A stretch of 7,948 nt of DNA, from assembly GCA_002328465.1 (NCBI GenBank), contig DCUE01000042.1, positions 4,540 through 12,487 on the forward strand, given 5' to 3'. The notes under the pieces were generated by a model. It made no database searches. It worked only from the letters and a program-made list of their open reading frames with translations, and was not told where the DNA came from. Of the stretch, positions 1 through 6,643 are shown in pieces (positions within the stretch are counted from its first letter, which is position 1; the number at the start of each line of letters is the position of its first letter). The stretch comes from Candidatus Dojkabacteria bacterium UBA2222. GTDB taxonomy: Bacteria > Patescibacteriota > Dojkabacteria > SC72. The translations under genes and the position numbers were made by a program.

Positions 1-1442
1 GGATAGGATACCAATGTGGCATCTGCACATACCAATTTCTTAGCAACACTCAAAGAACAATATTCATCCTTTACAATATCATCACAGAATGTCGAGAAAT
101 CCGGTAATGTAGAATATAGTTTAGATATATTACTTGATAAAGAATTGTCTCCATACTCATATTTTAAATCTTCAGTAGCCTTTAGCACATGACAAGACCC
201 AATCACAGAAGGAAATTCTTCATTCATGTTAATGGCTTGCTGATAATAAGAATATACCTCCGATTTGCTGTACTTAGAATCTGATAATCCTAAATCCTCT
301 ATAATATTATTGTAATTTACTATTTCTGATGCCAAATAAAGCATAAACCCATTCCCACTACCCTTTATATCATATCCATAATAATCGTCCTTGAGCTCCT
401 GATATCTGGCCATCATGTAATCAAGGCTATCCTTACAGCCAACGTAAGATGCTGTTTTAATCTCTTTGCATTCATTAGAATTACACTCCTTCAAATTTTT
501 TACTGTTTCATAAGCCATTTGACAATCCAAGTAGACCTGAGAGTTCTCTTCATTGTAGTATGATGCTATTTTACTCAGATATGAATTAAAATTTATTTCC
601 TCGTATTCTTCATATTTCTTAGTCGAAAGAAGCGAACCGATTCCCAAGAACCAAGAAACTGTTGAAGCATCTGATACCTCTACCTTATTTCCCTTAACCA
701 TATTTGTATTTATCATGTGCGTATTATCTGGCAACGAGCTCTGTGTTAACCTTACTTTGAATGATTCATTATCAAAATATCCGAAATCATCTGTCATAAA
801 AAAATTGAACAAACCTCTAATCAGGGCGTCTTGATCATATGAATCCAAATATGATTTTTTATCTGCAAAATCTTTATCCACTAATTCAACACTCCATTCT
901 GTTAAATCCCTTTTGATAATACAGTTTCCTCTTCCACAAGGATTGTCAATATTGAAAAGATTGGCATAAGCTCTTTTCATAACACATACTGAGAAGTTTG
1001 AGAAATACCTTAAATCTCTTTCTACTCTATATTTTAATGTAATAACTAAAGGCTCGTTCCATTCTAAACTTGTAAAATCAAATTTGCCTTTTTCATCATC
1101 AATCTCAATTTCAAACCTTGCGTCATCTCTACTTGAATAATAAGAAGCATAATTATATGGAACCCCCTTAATTGAGTATCCCATATCTGTTTTTGTATAC
1201 TCTTCAAGGATAATTATATAGTCATAAAGAATGAATTTCCCCTCTTTCCTTGGAAGGCCACTTTGTACCTTTTCTGCTAATTGGTTGTCTTCAAGATTAA
1301 TTAACATCCCAACATAGGGCTCATCACTCCTCATGGAGAAGAAAGAAAAACCAAACCAAATAAGTAAGAATAACAAAATTATAGAAGAAATTATTATTAA
1401 TATTCTTGTTATTAATTTCTTTTCAATTTTTATTTCTTTCAC
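1..1442 (-). CDS. Membrane-anchored, cysteine-rich protein of unknown function, C-terminus cut by window
   Basis: An open frame of 480 codons runs from GTG at 1442 to the left edge without a stop. The frame is open upstream to 1484 but has no ATG, so GTG is the best start; the first in-frame ATG lies after the membrane segment. The N-terminus is basic (KEIKIEKKLITR), followed by one hydrophobic segment at about residues 11-35, so the bulk should lie outside the cell. It has no prepilin cleavage motif. Residues 40-260 look rich in beta strands; 280-480 look mainly helical, with many Tyr, Asn and acidic residues. Eleven cysteines (153, 169, 174, 307, 320, 325, 336, 417, 453, 462, 472) cluster in the second half and may form disulfides. 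I recognise no family. It is last in the visible pilus operon, 29 bases after the receiver, and could be a pilus-associated surface protein; that is only inference. Confidence 0.82.
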   Translation of the reverse strand, partial: MKEIKIEKKLITRILIIISSIILLFLLIWFGFSFFSMRSDEPYVGMLINLEDNQLAEKVQSGLPRKEGKFILYDYIIILEEYTKTDMGYSIKGVPYNYASYYSSRDDARFEIEIDDEKGKFDFTSLEWNEPLVITLKYRVERDLRYFSNFSVCVMKRAYANLFNIDNPCGRGNCIIKRDLTEWSVELVDKDFADKKSYLDSYDQDALIRGLFNFFMTDDFGYFDNESFKVRLTQSSLPDNTHMINTNMVKGNKVEVSDASTVSWFLGIGSLLSTKKYEEYEEINFNSYLSKIASYYNEENSQVYLDCQMAYETVKNLKECNSNECKEIKTASYVGCKDSLDYMMARYQELKDDYYGYDIKGSGNGFMLYLASEIVNYNNIIEDLGLSDSKYSKSEVYSYYQQAINMNEEFPSVIGSCHVLKATEDLKYEYGDNSLSSNISKLYSTLPDFSTFCDDIVKDEYCSLSVAKKLVCADATLVSY

Positions 1443-1471
1443 TTTCTTAGCAGTTTTTAATTTAAGCAGTT

Positions 1472-1855
1472 TTACCCAAAGAATTTATCCAACTCTTTAA
1501 CTAACCCCTCATAATCCAAATCTGTTTTAACTAAGTATGAGGTTGCACCCATATTGAAGGCCTCTTTAACTACAGACTCACTAGTCATATTCGTAAGAAT
1601 TACAATTGGCATCTTACCGTACTTCTCTTCGTTGTTTTTGATAGTTTTCAAAACTTCCAAGCCATCAACCCCAGGCATCATCAAATCTAATAGAACTAAA
1701 TCTATCTGATCTAGATTATTTGCCAGTAAATCAAGTGCTTGATAACCATCAGAGGCCTTCATGGAAACATATCCTGCATTTTCAACTAACTCCGCATAAG
1801 AATCTAGTAAAGGAATTTCATCCTCCACTATCAATATTTTTCTTGAATCAACCAT
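1472..1855 (-). CDS. Stand-alone response-regulator receiver (CheY-like)
   Basis: This is a 127-residue single receiver domain with no output domain. The key residues are in place: the acidic pair Glu11/Asp12 in LIVEDE, the phosphate-accepting Asp57 in LVLLDLMMPG, Thr88 in VILT, Tyr107 and Lys110 in YLVK. A histidine kinase would phosphorylate Asp57, and the domain would then act by binding a partner protein in the cytoplasm. It lies 19 bases after the GspK-like gene and 29 before the next, within the pilus operon, so a role like that of PilG/PilH in setting pilus extension or retraction is possible. No kinase is in the window, and the partner cannot be read from the sequence. Family assignment is very secure; the pilus link is by location only. 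Confidence 0.93.
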   Translation of the reverse strand: MVDSRKILIVEDEIPLLDSYAELVENAGYVSMKASDGYQALDLLANNLDQIDLVLLDLMMPGVDGLEVLKTIKNNEEKYGKMPIVILTNMTSESVVKEAFNMGATSYLVKTDLDYEGLVKELDKFFG

Positions 1856-1874
1856 ATTAATATTTCTAAATAAT

Positions 1875-2825
1875 TTAATTTGGGCTTAAAGTCCCATTAG
1901 CATTATAAATTGTGTAATCAAAAATTGCAGGGTAACCCATATTATTCTGATTTGGAATTACAACCTCTTTCTCTCTTGAATCTCCTTTACATACAACTTT
2001 TGTTCGTACAGTATAGTTATTTAAGACATTTCCACAATTAGAAGGCACCATAGCAACACCCAACTTCTCTTTTAGTGGAATTACTCTTACTTCATAAAGA
2101 TTCGCTTCAGTTAAAGGAATTGATAAACTCCCTCCAGAGGTAAACTTCTGAAGTATTGGAGAAGGAGAGGTGCTGGGAGCAACAACTCCTTGCCCACAAT
2201 TAGCAACTATTGAATCACTAGTTAGACAGTATAATTGCATATGTGTTAATTGGTATGGTGATACATCACCAGTCGCTTTATTCATATATACTTTTTTAAT
2301 CGTAAACAAATGGTCACCTGAGCCTGCTGTAGTGAAAGTCAAATTCGCAGAACAAGTAGGGTATGTTGCCATGTTTACTGAACCCAAATTAATTGCCATT
2401 ACTTCACCAACATCATATTCAATAGGGGAATTTGCATCAGCATATCCTACAGTAATTTCAATAGTGGAAGTGCTATCCTCACACCAACTAGAGGTATTCC
2501 CAAACTCAGTAATTATAGTTGCATCAATATCTTTACTCATTAGAAACTCTCTTAACCCTCCTATACTGTCAAACGTATATGAGTCTTCACTACCAAGAAG
2601 ATCGGTTATTGCAACTTGCAGCAGTATCAAATCTGAAGAGATGAAAGTATCAAGTATTGTATCTGCCTGCTCGAGTGCTCTTTGAGACTCTCTTGTATCT
2701 ACAATTTCACCTCTATTCCTAATCATTCTAGAATAAAGAGATGCTCCTATCACCGTGGCAACAACAAGTACAACCATAATGATAGCAATTGCTTGACCAG
2801 AGTATTTTTTCATTCTCATTTTCAT
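1875..2825 (-). CDS. GspK/PilX-like minor pilin without Glu5
   Basis: This pilin-like protein has 316 residues. It starts MKMRMKKYSG and continues QAIAIIMVVLVVATVIGASL, a hydrophobic helix of about 22 residues directly after Gly10. The predicted cut is after Gly10, but mature position 5 is Ile15, not Glu. Loss of Glu5 is a known trait of the GspK tip pseudopilin of type II secretion, and the gene holds the fourth, K-like place in the order. The downstream helix (RESQRALEQADTILDTFISS) resembles PilX-type proteins. Six cysteines follow the anchor (115, 158, 200, 210, 264, 279), and a Ser/Pro-rich linker lies near 215-223. Three in-frame ATGs (2825, 2819, 2813) could each serve as start. The gap to the previous gene is 31 AT-rich bases without a ribosome site. 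Pilin-like nature is clear; equivalence to GspK is inferred. Confidence 0.75.
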   Translation of the reverse strand: MKMRMKKYSGQAIAIIMVVLVVATVIGASLYSRMIRNRGEIVDTRESQRALEQADTILDTFISSDLILLQVAITDLLGSEDSYTFDSIGGLREFLMSKDIDATIITEFGNTSSWCEDSTSTIEITVGYADANSPIEYDVGEVMAINLGSVNMATYPTCSANLTFTTAGSGDHLFTIKKVYMNKATGDVSPYQLTHMQLYCLTSDSIVANCGQGVVAPSTSPSPILQKFTSGGSLSIPLTEANLYEVRVIPLKEKLGVAMVPSNCGNVLNNYTVRTKVVCKGDSREKEVVIPNQNNMGYPAIFDYTIYNANGTLSPN

Positions 2826-2856
2826 ATTAAAATATATAAATTAAGTTACCAACTAA

Positions 2857-3546
2857 CTAATACCATGTCAACGCTTGGGTTGAAACCACAATTTGTCTTG
2901 AAACTGCTCTTGTAACAGGAAACGAATCTGAAACTGGCCAATAAAGTGGTGTTAATTCTGCATTAACAACAAACATACTGTTTTTCCCATCCCCAATATT
3001 AATGTAATTGATATCCAAATCACTTGCATCAACTGAGAATGAATGGAGTAGGCTAATTACAGAAGACTCATTAAAACATGTTGAATGATCTGAGAGGTTT
3101 GCAGCTGTGGCCTTAACTATGTATCCATACTCACCATCATGTGATTTAAAATACCCCAGACATGTCCAAAGAGAGTATCCATACAACTTTACATGAATTT
3201 CATTCCCTATTTTCCCATCTGTTAGCGTTTCATCTAAATATGTATTCCCTAAGTTTGTAGTATTAGAGATAACAGGTATACCTCCTGCCAAGTTAAATTC
3301 TCTAACCGCTCTTGATTCAAAAAGATAGATATCACTTAATTCTGCATTAGTTAACAACCTATTGTACAAATCCATAATGTAGTTAATTTCACTTCTAGCT
3401 AAGTTCTTACTATTTGCAGTATTTGATGCTTTTATAACAGTATTTAATGTAGTTGCCACAAGAAGCATAATGACTCCTAGAATCATCATGGTTAGGAGCA
3501 TTTCGACAAAACTAAATCCTGTATACTGTTTTGTTTGTTTTCTCAT
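2857..3546 (-). CDS. GspJ/PilW-like minor pilin
   Basis: This is a 229-residue prepilin. The leader MRKQTKQYTG is cut after Gly10, giving FSFVEM with Glu at mature position 5 (residue 15), then a hydrophobic helix to about residue 32. FVEMLLTMMILGVIM followed by a long polar helix is typical of GspJ/PilW proteins, and 229 residues fits their usual size of about 200 to 300. Two cysteines (129 and 157) could pair. The ATG overlaps the stop of the gene before it (ATGA), so translation is probably coupled. Third position among four minor pilins supports the J-like call. The globular region shows no other motif that I recognise, so the fine class is inferred from order and leader. Confidence 0.78.
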   Translation of the reverse strand: MRKQTKQYTGFSFVEMLLTMMILGVIMLLVATTLNTVIKASNTANSKNLARSEINYIMDLYNRLLTNAELSDIYLFESRAVREFNLAGGIPVISNTTNLGNTYLDETLTDGKIGNEIHVKLYGYSLWTCLGYFKSHDGEYGYIVKATAANLSDHSTCFNESSVISLLHSFSVDASDLDINYINIGDGKNSMFVVNAELTPLYWPVSDSFPVTRAVSRQIVVSTQALTWY

Positions 3547-4043
3547 CTATTTATAATTGCTAAATAAGAATAATCCTTAATATCATTATCAGTAGTTACT
3601 TTCCCGGCCATTTTGTTCGATCCTACAACTATTTCTACAAGTGCCTTTCTGGCATCTTTACTTTTTAAACAAAATATTCTGAAATATTCAGAATCCTCTT
3701 CTACTAACGAAGACATACTATACGAGGACCTGTTCTCCGATACTGGTGCACCCTCTTTAATACTTCCATCAAGATTAAATCCATAACAAGAACCAGAATT
3801 CAATTCGTCAAAGACCTTTTCATCTCTAGTCATATCCTGTATTGCTATCTTTTGCAAGATTACAGATGTAGATACCGCATGCTGTGCAATTGCATCTTGA
3901 ACATCTAGTTGACGTAATTCTCTCAATGTAGATATTGAAATATTCATAAGGACTACACTTACAATACCTGATACCGTTAGAGCAATTAAAGCTTCTACGA
4001 AACCTAATCCCTCATATTTTTTCTCTTGTGTGTATTTCTCCAT
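3543..4043 (-). CDS. GspI/PilV-like minor pilin
   Basis: This is a 166-residue prepilin. The leader of 12 residues ends KKYEG; the cut after Gly12 would leave LGFVEA, with Glu at mature position 5 (residue 17). The hydrophobic helix spans about 13-37 (LIALTVSGIVSVVLMNISI) and is followed by a charged helix with RELRQLDVQDAIAQ. The FVEALIALTVSGI type of start is common in GspI/PilV proteins. The globular part is small, with cysteines at 86 and 125. The gene begins 2 bases after the GspH-like stop and its TGA stop overlaps the next start as ATGA (3546-3543), which suggests coupled translation. The class is assigned from the leader, the size and its second place in the H-I-J-K order; the globular part alone is not diagnostic. 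Confidence 0.78.
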   Translation of the reverse strand: MEKYTQEKKYEGLGFVEALIALTVSGIVSVVLMNISISTLRELRQLDVQDAIAQHAVSTSVILQKIAIQDMTRDEKVFDELNSGSCYGFNLDGSIKEGAPVSENRSSYSMSSLVEEDSEYFRIFCLKSKDARKALVEIVVGSNKMAGKVTTDNDIKDYSYLAIINR

Positions 4044-4045
4044 TA

Positions 4046-5068
4046 TTAATCTCGATATGAATTAATCTCATCTGCTATCCCATATCTCTTGTAGATATCC
4101 CCATCAACTGTTATACATTCCATGCCAACCAAACAGGAAGTAACCTTCTCCGAACTAGTATATACATGATGAATCACTGTTCCAGATAATGGATAGACAG
4201 ATACAACATCAAACTTGGAGCTTCTTTTTCTAGTAAGTACAATATCCAAAACATCAATAAGTCCATCAGCGTTGTATTGTGCCATTCCTGTATAGTTAAC
4301 TGGAGCACCGTTGGCATAGTAAAGGAAAGCCCTTCCCGTTAAAGCCTCAAAAACAAGATATCTTATATTCCCTAAAACTTGAATCTGGTCGTCATCGACA
4401 TCTATTATACCTCCCCCTCCATCTCCTTTTGTAGCAACTCTCGATGCTACAGCATCTACACATGTGTTTGTTGCTCTTAAGGAAATATATCCATTTTTCT
4501 CATAATACTCGGCATTATCGGATTCTCCAACCGCCCTAATTGGTGTAGGACTTAAAAAATTGACTCTTTTAAATATCTCTTCAATATTAAAATATCTCTC
4601 TGTTGGTACTGGAGTAATTTCGTTGTTACCGAGATCTGTTGGGATTATAGGATCAATACTTGGTCTATCAGGATAGGGATCATATGGTATTGTTCCCAAA
4701 CTAATATCTGGAGTACCGATTACTGTATCAGGGTCCCAACCTGGTAGTATAGACTTAGTTTTGGGGTTTCCAAAATCTTCAAATGGTGAACACCATTTAA
4801 AGAATGTATATCCATCATTTAAATTTCCGAAATCTATACCAACACCATATAGCCAATTTTCATCAGAACCTTTCTCTAATAGCATGGATTTAAGTCTAGC
4901 AGAGCGTATATCTTGCTTTATTAATTCAACATTTTCTCTTGCGACCATTGTCTCCCTTACCCCTATAAACCCTCCAACACCAAAAGCTCCAAGAACAACA
5001 ACTATTGCCATAACAAGCAACATCTCTAAAAGAGTATAACCAGGAAGGATTTTTCTTTTCTTTTTCAT
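4046..5068 (-). CDS. Large GspH/FimT-like minor pilin
   Basis: This is a prepilin of 340 residues, about twice the usual GspH/FimT length. The leader MKKKRKILPG is cut after Gly10; the mature protein starts YTLLEM with Glu at position 5 (residue 15), and the hydrophobic helix runs to about residue 35. The segment from 262 to 302 (NADGLIDVLDIVLT, then VVSVYPLSGTVI) matches the strand pattern near the end of GspH/FimT proteins, where an NPDG-like turn is followed by I-x-LT and a V-x-PL-x-G-x-V strand. The extra length comes mostly from a Pro/Asp-rich stretch at about 108-156 and a Gly-rich loop at 215-220. Cysteines are at 93, 203, 312 and 318. It is first in a run of four minor pilins, 2 bases before the next one, fitting a role at the pilus tip. 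There is no clear Shine-Dalgarno sequence. GspH class is likely; the exact function is unknown. Confidence 0.8.
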   Translation of the reverse strand: MKKKRKILPGYTLLEMLLVMAIVVVLGAFGVGGFIGVRETMVARENVELIKQDIRSARLKSMLLEKGSDENWLYGVGIDFGNLNDGYTFFKWCSPFEDFGNPKTKSILPGWDPDTVIGTPDISLGTIPYDPYPDRPSIDPIIPTDLGNNEITPVPTERYFNIEEIFKRVNFLSPTPIRAVGESDNAEYYEKNGYISLRATNTCVDAVASRVATKGDGGGGIIDVDDDQIQVLGNIRYLVFEALTGRAFLYYANGAPVNYTGMAQYNADGLIDVLDIVLTRKRSSKFDVVSVYPLSGTVIHHVYTSSEKVTSCLVGMECITVDGDIYKRYGIADEINSYRD

Positions 5069-5074
5069 GGACAG

Positions 5075-5088
5075 TACTTAGCTAAGTA
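5075..5088. promoter_or_regulatory. Perfect 14-bp palindrome before the GspH-like start
   Basis: TACTTAGCTAAGTA is identical on both strands, with no loop bases, so it is better read as a dimeric protein site than as an RNA hairpin. It ends 7 bases before the ATG at 5068 and lies just downstream of the weak promoter candidate at 5100-5128, where a bound repressor could block transcription. The sequence shows the palindrome directly; its role as an operator is inference, and no regulator is identified. Confidence 0.3.
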
Positions 5089-5099
5089 TATCTATATAT

Positions 5100-5128
5100 A
5101 ATTTAACAGAAAAGCAAACAGTACTCAA
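5100..5128 (-). promoter_or_regulatory. Weak candidate promoter ahead of the minor pilin cluster
   Basis: In the 82-base gap between pilD and the GspH-like gene, the minus strand reads TTGAGT (5128-5123), 17 bases, then TAAATT (5105-5100). Each box matches consensus at 4 of 6, and the spacing is ideal. In such AT-rich DNA this level of match is common by chance. The gap is the longest in the operon, which is the main reason to suspect a start site here. Confidence 0.25.
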
Positions 5129-5150
5129 TATGGTGTAGAAAACCTCTCTA

Positions 5151-5939
5151 TCAAAGAAAAAATATCGATTCCAATATCTCTATTATCTTCTCATTGAAGA
5201 GAAAAAGTATTCCTAAAGAGCAATACATAAATGGGAGTAGGGGTATTGAGGATTTAAAAGAAGCCTTCTTTAGCATTACTAGAAAAACAGAGGATAGGGA
5301 TGAAAGTATTAGGAAAACATACAAAAAACCGAGGAAATAATTTAGCGGGAATATAAAACCAAGACCTATTAGTACTAATATATCTCCAATACCAAAGGGT
5401 TTTTTAAAAATCTTTCCTAACAATAAGACAACTCCAGAAAGAAGGATTACAGCTATAAGTGAATTCTCTGGAATTCCGTCTATTAAAATTACTCTGATAA
5501 AAAAATATCCAGCTGAAGCTAATAGAAATACATTTACCAAGACCTGTGGTATCCCTTTATATATTCTATCAAAGTATGAAAAAGCGAAAAAAAAGAGTAC
5601 TAGGAGATAGAAGAGTGGCGAAAGAGAGTGGTAATATATGCTCGCTAAGCTTATACCCAGAATAAGTTCAGAAAGTGGGTAATATATAGGAACTTTATAA
5701 CCACATTTTGAGCACTTACCTTTAAATATTAAAAAAGATACTATTGGAATTAATTCATATGCCGTTAACTGTTTAGCACATTTCTCACAGTGAGAACCCT
5801 TTATAAAGATCTCTGGATATTTGTATCCGTTATCTATTCTATATAATAAAGCATTTAGAAAACTTGCCAGTACGAGTCCTAATATGAATGATATGAATGT
5901 AAAATATATATGCATCCCTCCATTATATATATTTTCCAA
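5151..5939 (-). CDS. pilD: Prepilin peptidase / N-methyltransferase PilD
   Basis: This is a membrane aspartyl protease that cuts the leader of all the prepilins in this operon and methylates the new N-terminus. It has 262 residues and about eight hydrophobic segments. The N-terminal domain (GLVLASFLNALLYRI, residues 21-35) is followed by a cytoplasmic loop with two CxxC pairs (Cys51/54 and Cys76/79), typical of the full-length bifunctional enzyme. The two catalytic aspartates are visible: Asp124 in SYFDRIYKGIP and Asp186 in GIGD. The usual IPLLPF motif occurs at 232-237. The residue after the conserved Pro131 is Gln rather than the common Asp or Asn. The start is uncertain: TTG at 5939 gives the longest form, but the in-frame ATG at 5915 (residue 9, start MHIYFTF) better matches family N-termini and has GGAGGG directly in front of it, closer than usual. 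Stop is TGA. Confidence 0.93.
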   Translation of the reverse strand: MENIYNGGMHIYFTFISFILGLVLASFLNALLYRIDNGYKYPEIFIKGSHCEKCAKQLTAYELIPIVSFLIFKGKCSKCGYKVPIYYPLSELILGISLASIYYHSLSPLFYLLVLFFFAFSYFDRIYKGIPQVLVNVFLLASAGYFFIRVILIDGIPENSLIAVILLSGVVLLLGKIFKKPFGIGDILVLIGLGFIFPLNYFLGFLYVFLILSSLSSVFLVMLKKASFKSSIPLLPFMYCSLGILFLFNEKIIEILESIFFL

Positions 5940-5946
5940 GAAAGAG

Positions 5947-5969
5947 AAACCCCCTCAAAGAGGGGGTTT
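5947..5969 (-). terminator. GC-rich hairpin terminator after the major pilin
   Basis: The segment is a 9-bp inverted repeat (AAACCCCCT with AGGGGGTTT) around a 5-base loop, 5956-5960. It is by far the most GC-rich short element in an AT-rich window. In the minus-strand transcript it lies 24 bases after the pilin stop and is followed by TTTCTCTTTCTT, an imperfect U-rich tract. It therefore probably ends or reduces transcription between the pilin and pilD, so that the pilin message exceeds that of downstream genes. On the plus strand it is followed by TTTT, but no gene there needs it. The interrupted U-tract suggests partial rather than complete termination. Confidence 0.75.
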
Positions 5970-5993
5970 TCAAAGACATATTAATATCAACTA

Positions 5994-6584
5994 TTAAGAA
6001 GGGTTACCCCAGTGTGATGCACCAGCAGCAACTTGATTTGTCCATCTTAATTGTACTTGCCATCCACTTGTTCCTCCTGGAGTTGTATCACCAGCGCCAT
6101 CTATTGGATCTATCTCTTTCTCAGTAATTGAAGCCCCTGGCTGCTCTTCATGAGTGAAACCATTTCCAGTACAGTAGTAACCTCGGTCTGAAGCATCCTC
6201 AAAACCTCCCTTAGAAACACATACTAAAGCTGAGCCACGATCTGAACTCGTCCAGTAGTAAAATGTTGCATCAGTACCTCCCTTAAACTCTCCCTCAGAT
6301 AGGTAATCATTTAAACATGGTTGTGTTGCAGATTCAGTACAGTCCGATTTGAATGCAGCTTCAAAGTTTACAGAAGTTAATCCTGGATATTCTCTTGTAT
6401 CTGTTAAATATGACTGTGCAGCAACAAATAGCTGATCAACAGCATTTTGATGTGCAACATCGTTTGCTCTATTGATAGCAAACCTACCTGCAGCAATACC
6501 TACCGCCATAAGGATAATTATGATACCCATTACGATAAGCATTTCTACTAGGGTGAAACCTGAATATTTTCTATTCATTCCCAT
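5994..6584 (-). CDS. Type IV prepilin, probable major pilin
   Basis: This is a 196-residue prepilin. The short basic leader MGMNRKYSG ends at Gly9. The peptidase should cut between Gly9 and Phe10, giving a mature start FTLVEM with Glu at mature position 5 (residue 14). The hydrophobic helix runs to about residue 32 and continues as an amphipathic helix (about 33-60). The globular part has four cysteines (82, 90, 122, 138), which could form two disulfides. After Cys138 comes a Gly/Thr/Pro/Asp-rich tail of nearly 60 residues with tryptophans at 175, 181 and 192. It is called major because it sits directly after pilC, is the simplest pilin here, and is bracketed by its own possible promoter and a strong terminator. 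That is inference; expression data would be needed. Met3 (6578) is an alternative start; no clear ribosome site precedes either. Confidence 0.85.
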   Translation of the reverse strand: MGMNRKYSGFTLVEMLIVMGIIIILMAVGIAAGRFAINRANDVAHQNAVDQLFVAAQSYLTDTREYPGLTSVNFEAAFKSDCTESATQPCLNDYLSEGEFKGGTDATFYYWTSSDRGSALVCVSKGGFEDASDRGYYCTGNGFTHEEQPGASITEKEIDPIDGAGDTTPGGTSGWQVQLRWTNQVAAGASHWGNPS

Positions 6585-6616
6585 ATAAATATGATTAATT
6601 TAATTTATATATATAA

Positions 6617-6643
6617 GTTATACAATTACCTTTACAATGTCAA
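6617..6643 (-). promoter_or_regulatory. Candidate sigma-70 promoter for the major pilin, inside the pilC 3' end
   Basis: On the minus strand a perfect TTGACA (6643-6638) is followed after 15 bases by TATAAC (6622-6617), then a very AT-rich stretch up to the pilin ATG at 6584. The -35 is consensus and the -10 matches 5 of 6, but the 15-base spacer is 2 shorter than ideal. The -35 also encodes part of the last codons of pilC. Placement directly ahead of the pilin, whose gene is followed by a hairpin terminator, makes a separate pilin transcript plausible. This is a prediction from sequence only. Confidence 0.4.

Noticed and set aside
1449..1473. Direct repeat of AAAACTGCT, two copies 16 bases apart (start to start), before the GTG at 1442
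   Set aside because: It is only 9 bases long and in AT-rich DNA; chance is a good explanation.
2170..2685. Plus-strand open frame of 171 codons
   Set aside because: It lies wholly opposite the GspK-like pilin, which has a clear leader and membrane helix; the plus-strand product shows no recognisable motif.
2682..2915. Plus-strand open frame of 77 codons
   Set aside because: It overlaps the ends of two real pilin genes on the other strand and has low-complexity, motif-free content.
4243..4278. EF-hand or dockerin-like calcium loop (Q-x-N-x-D-G-x-x-D-x-x-D) in the GspH-like protein at residues 264-275
   Set aside because: Position 1 is Gln rather than Asp, and the same stretch is explained by the NPDG-like turn normal for GspH/FimT proteins. 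A calcium site cannot be excluded but is not supported.
4761..5039. Plus-strand open frame of 92 codons
   Set aside because: It is antisense to the leader and helix of the GspH-like pilin; the product has no features of its own.
5071..5125. Direct repeat ACAGTACT in the pilD to GspH-like gap (5071-5078 and 5118-5125)
   Set aside because: Eight bases at a 47-base distance is too weak to call a binding-site pair.
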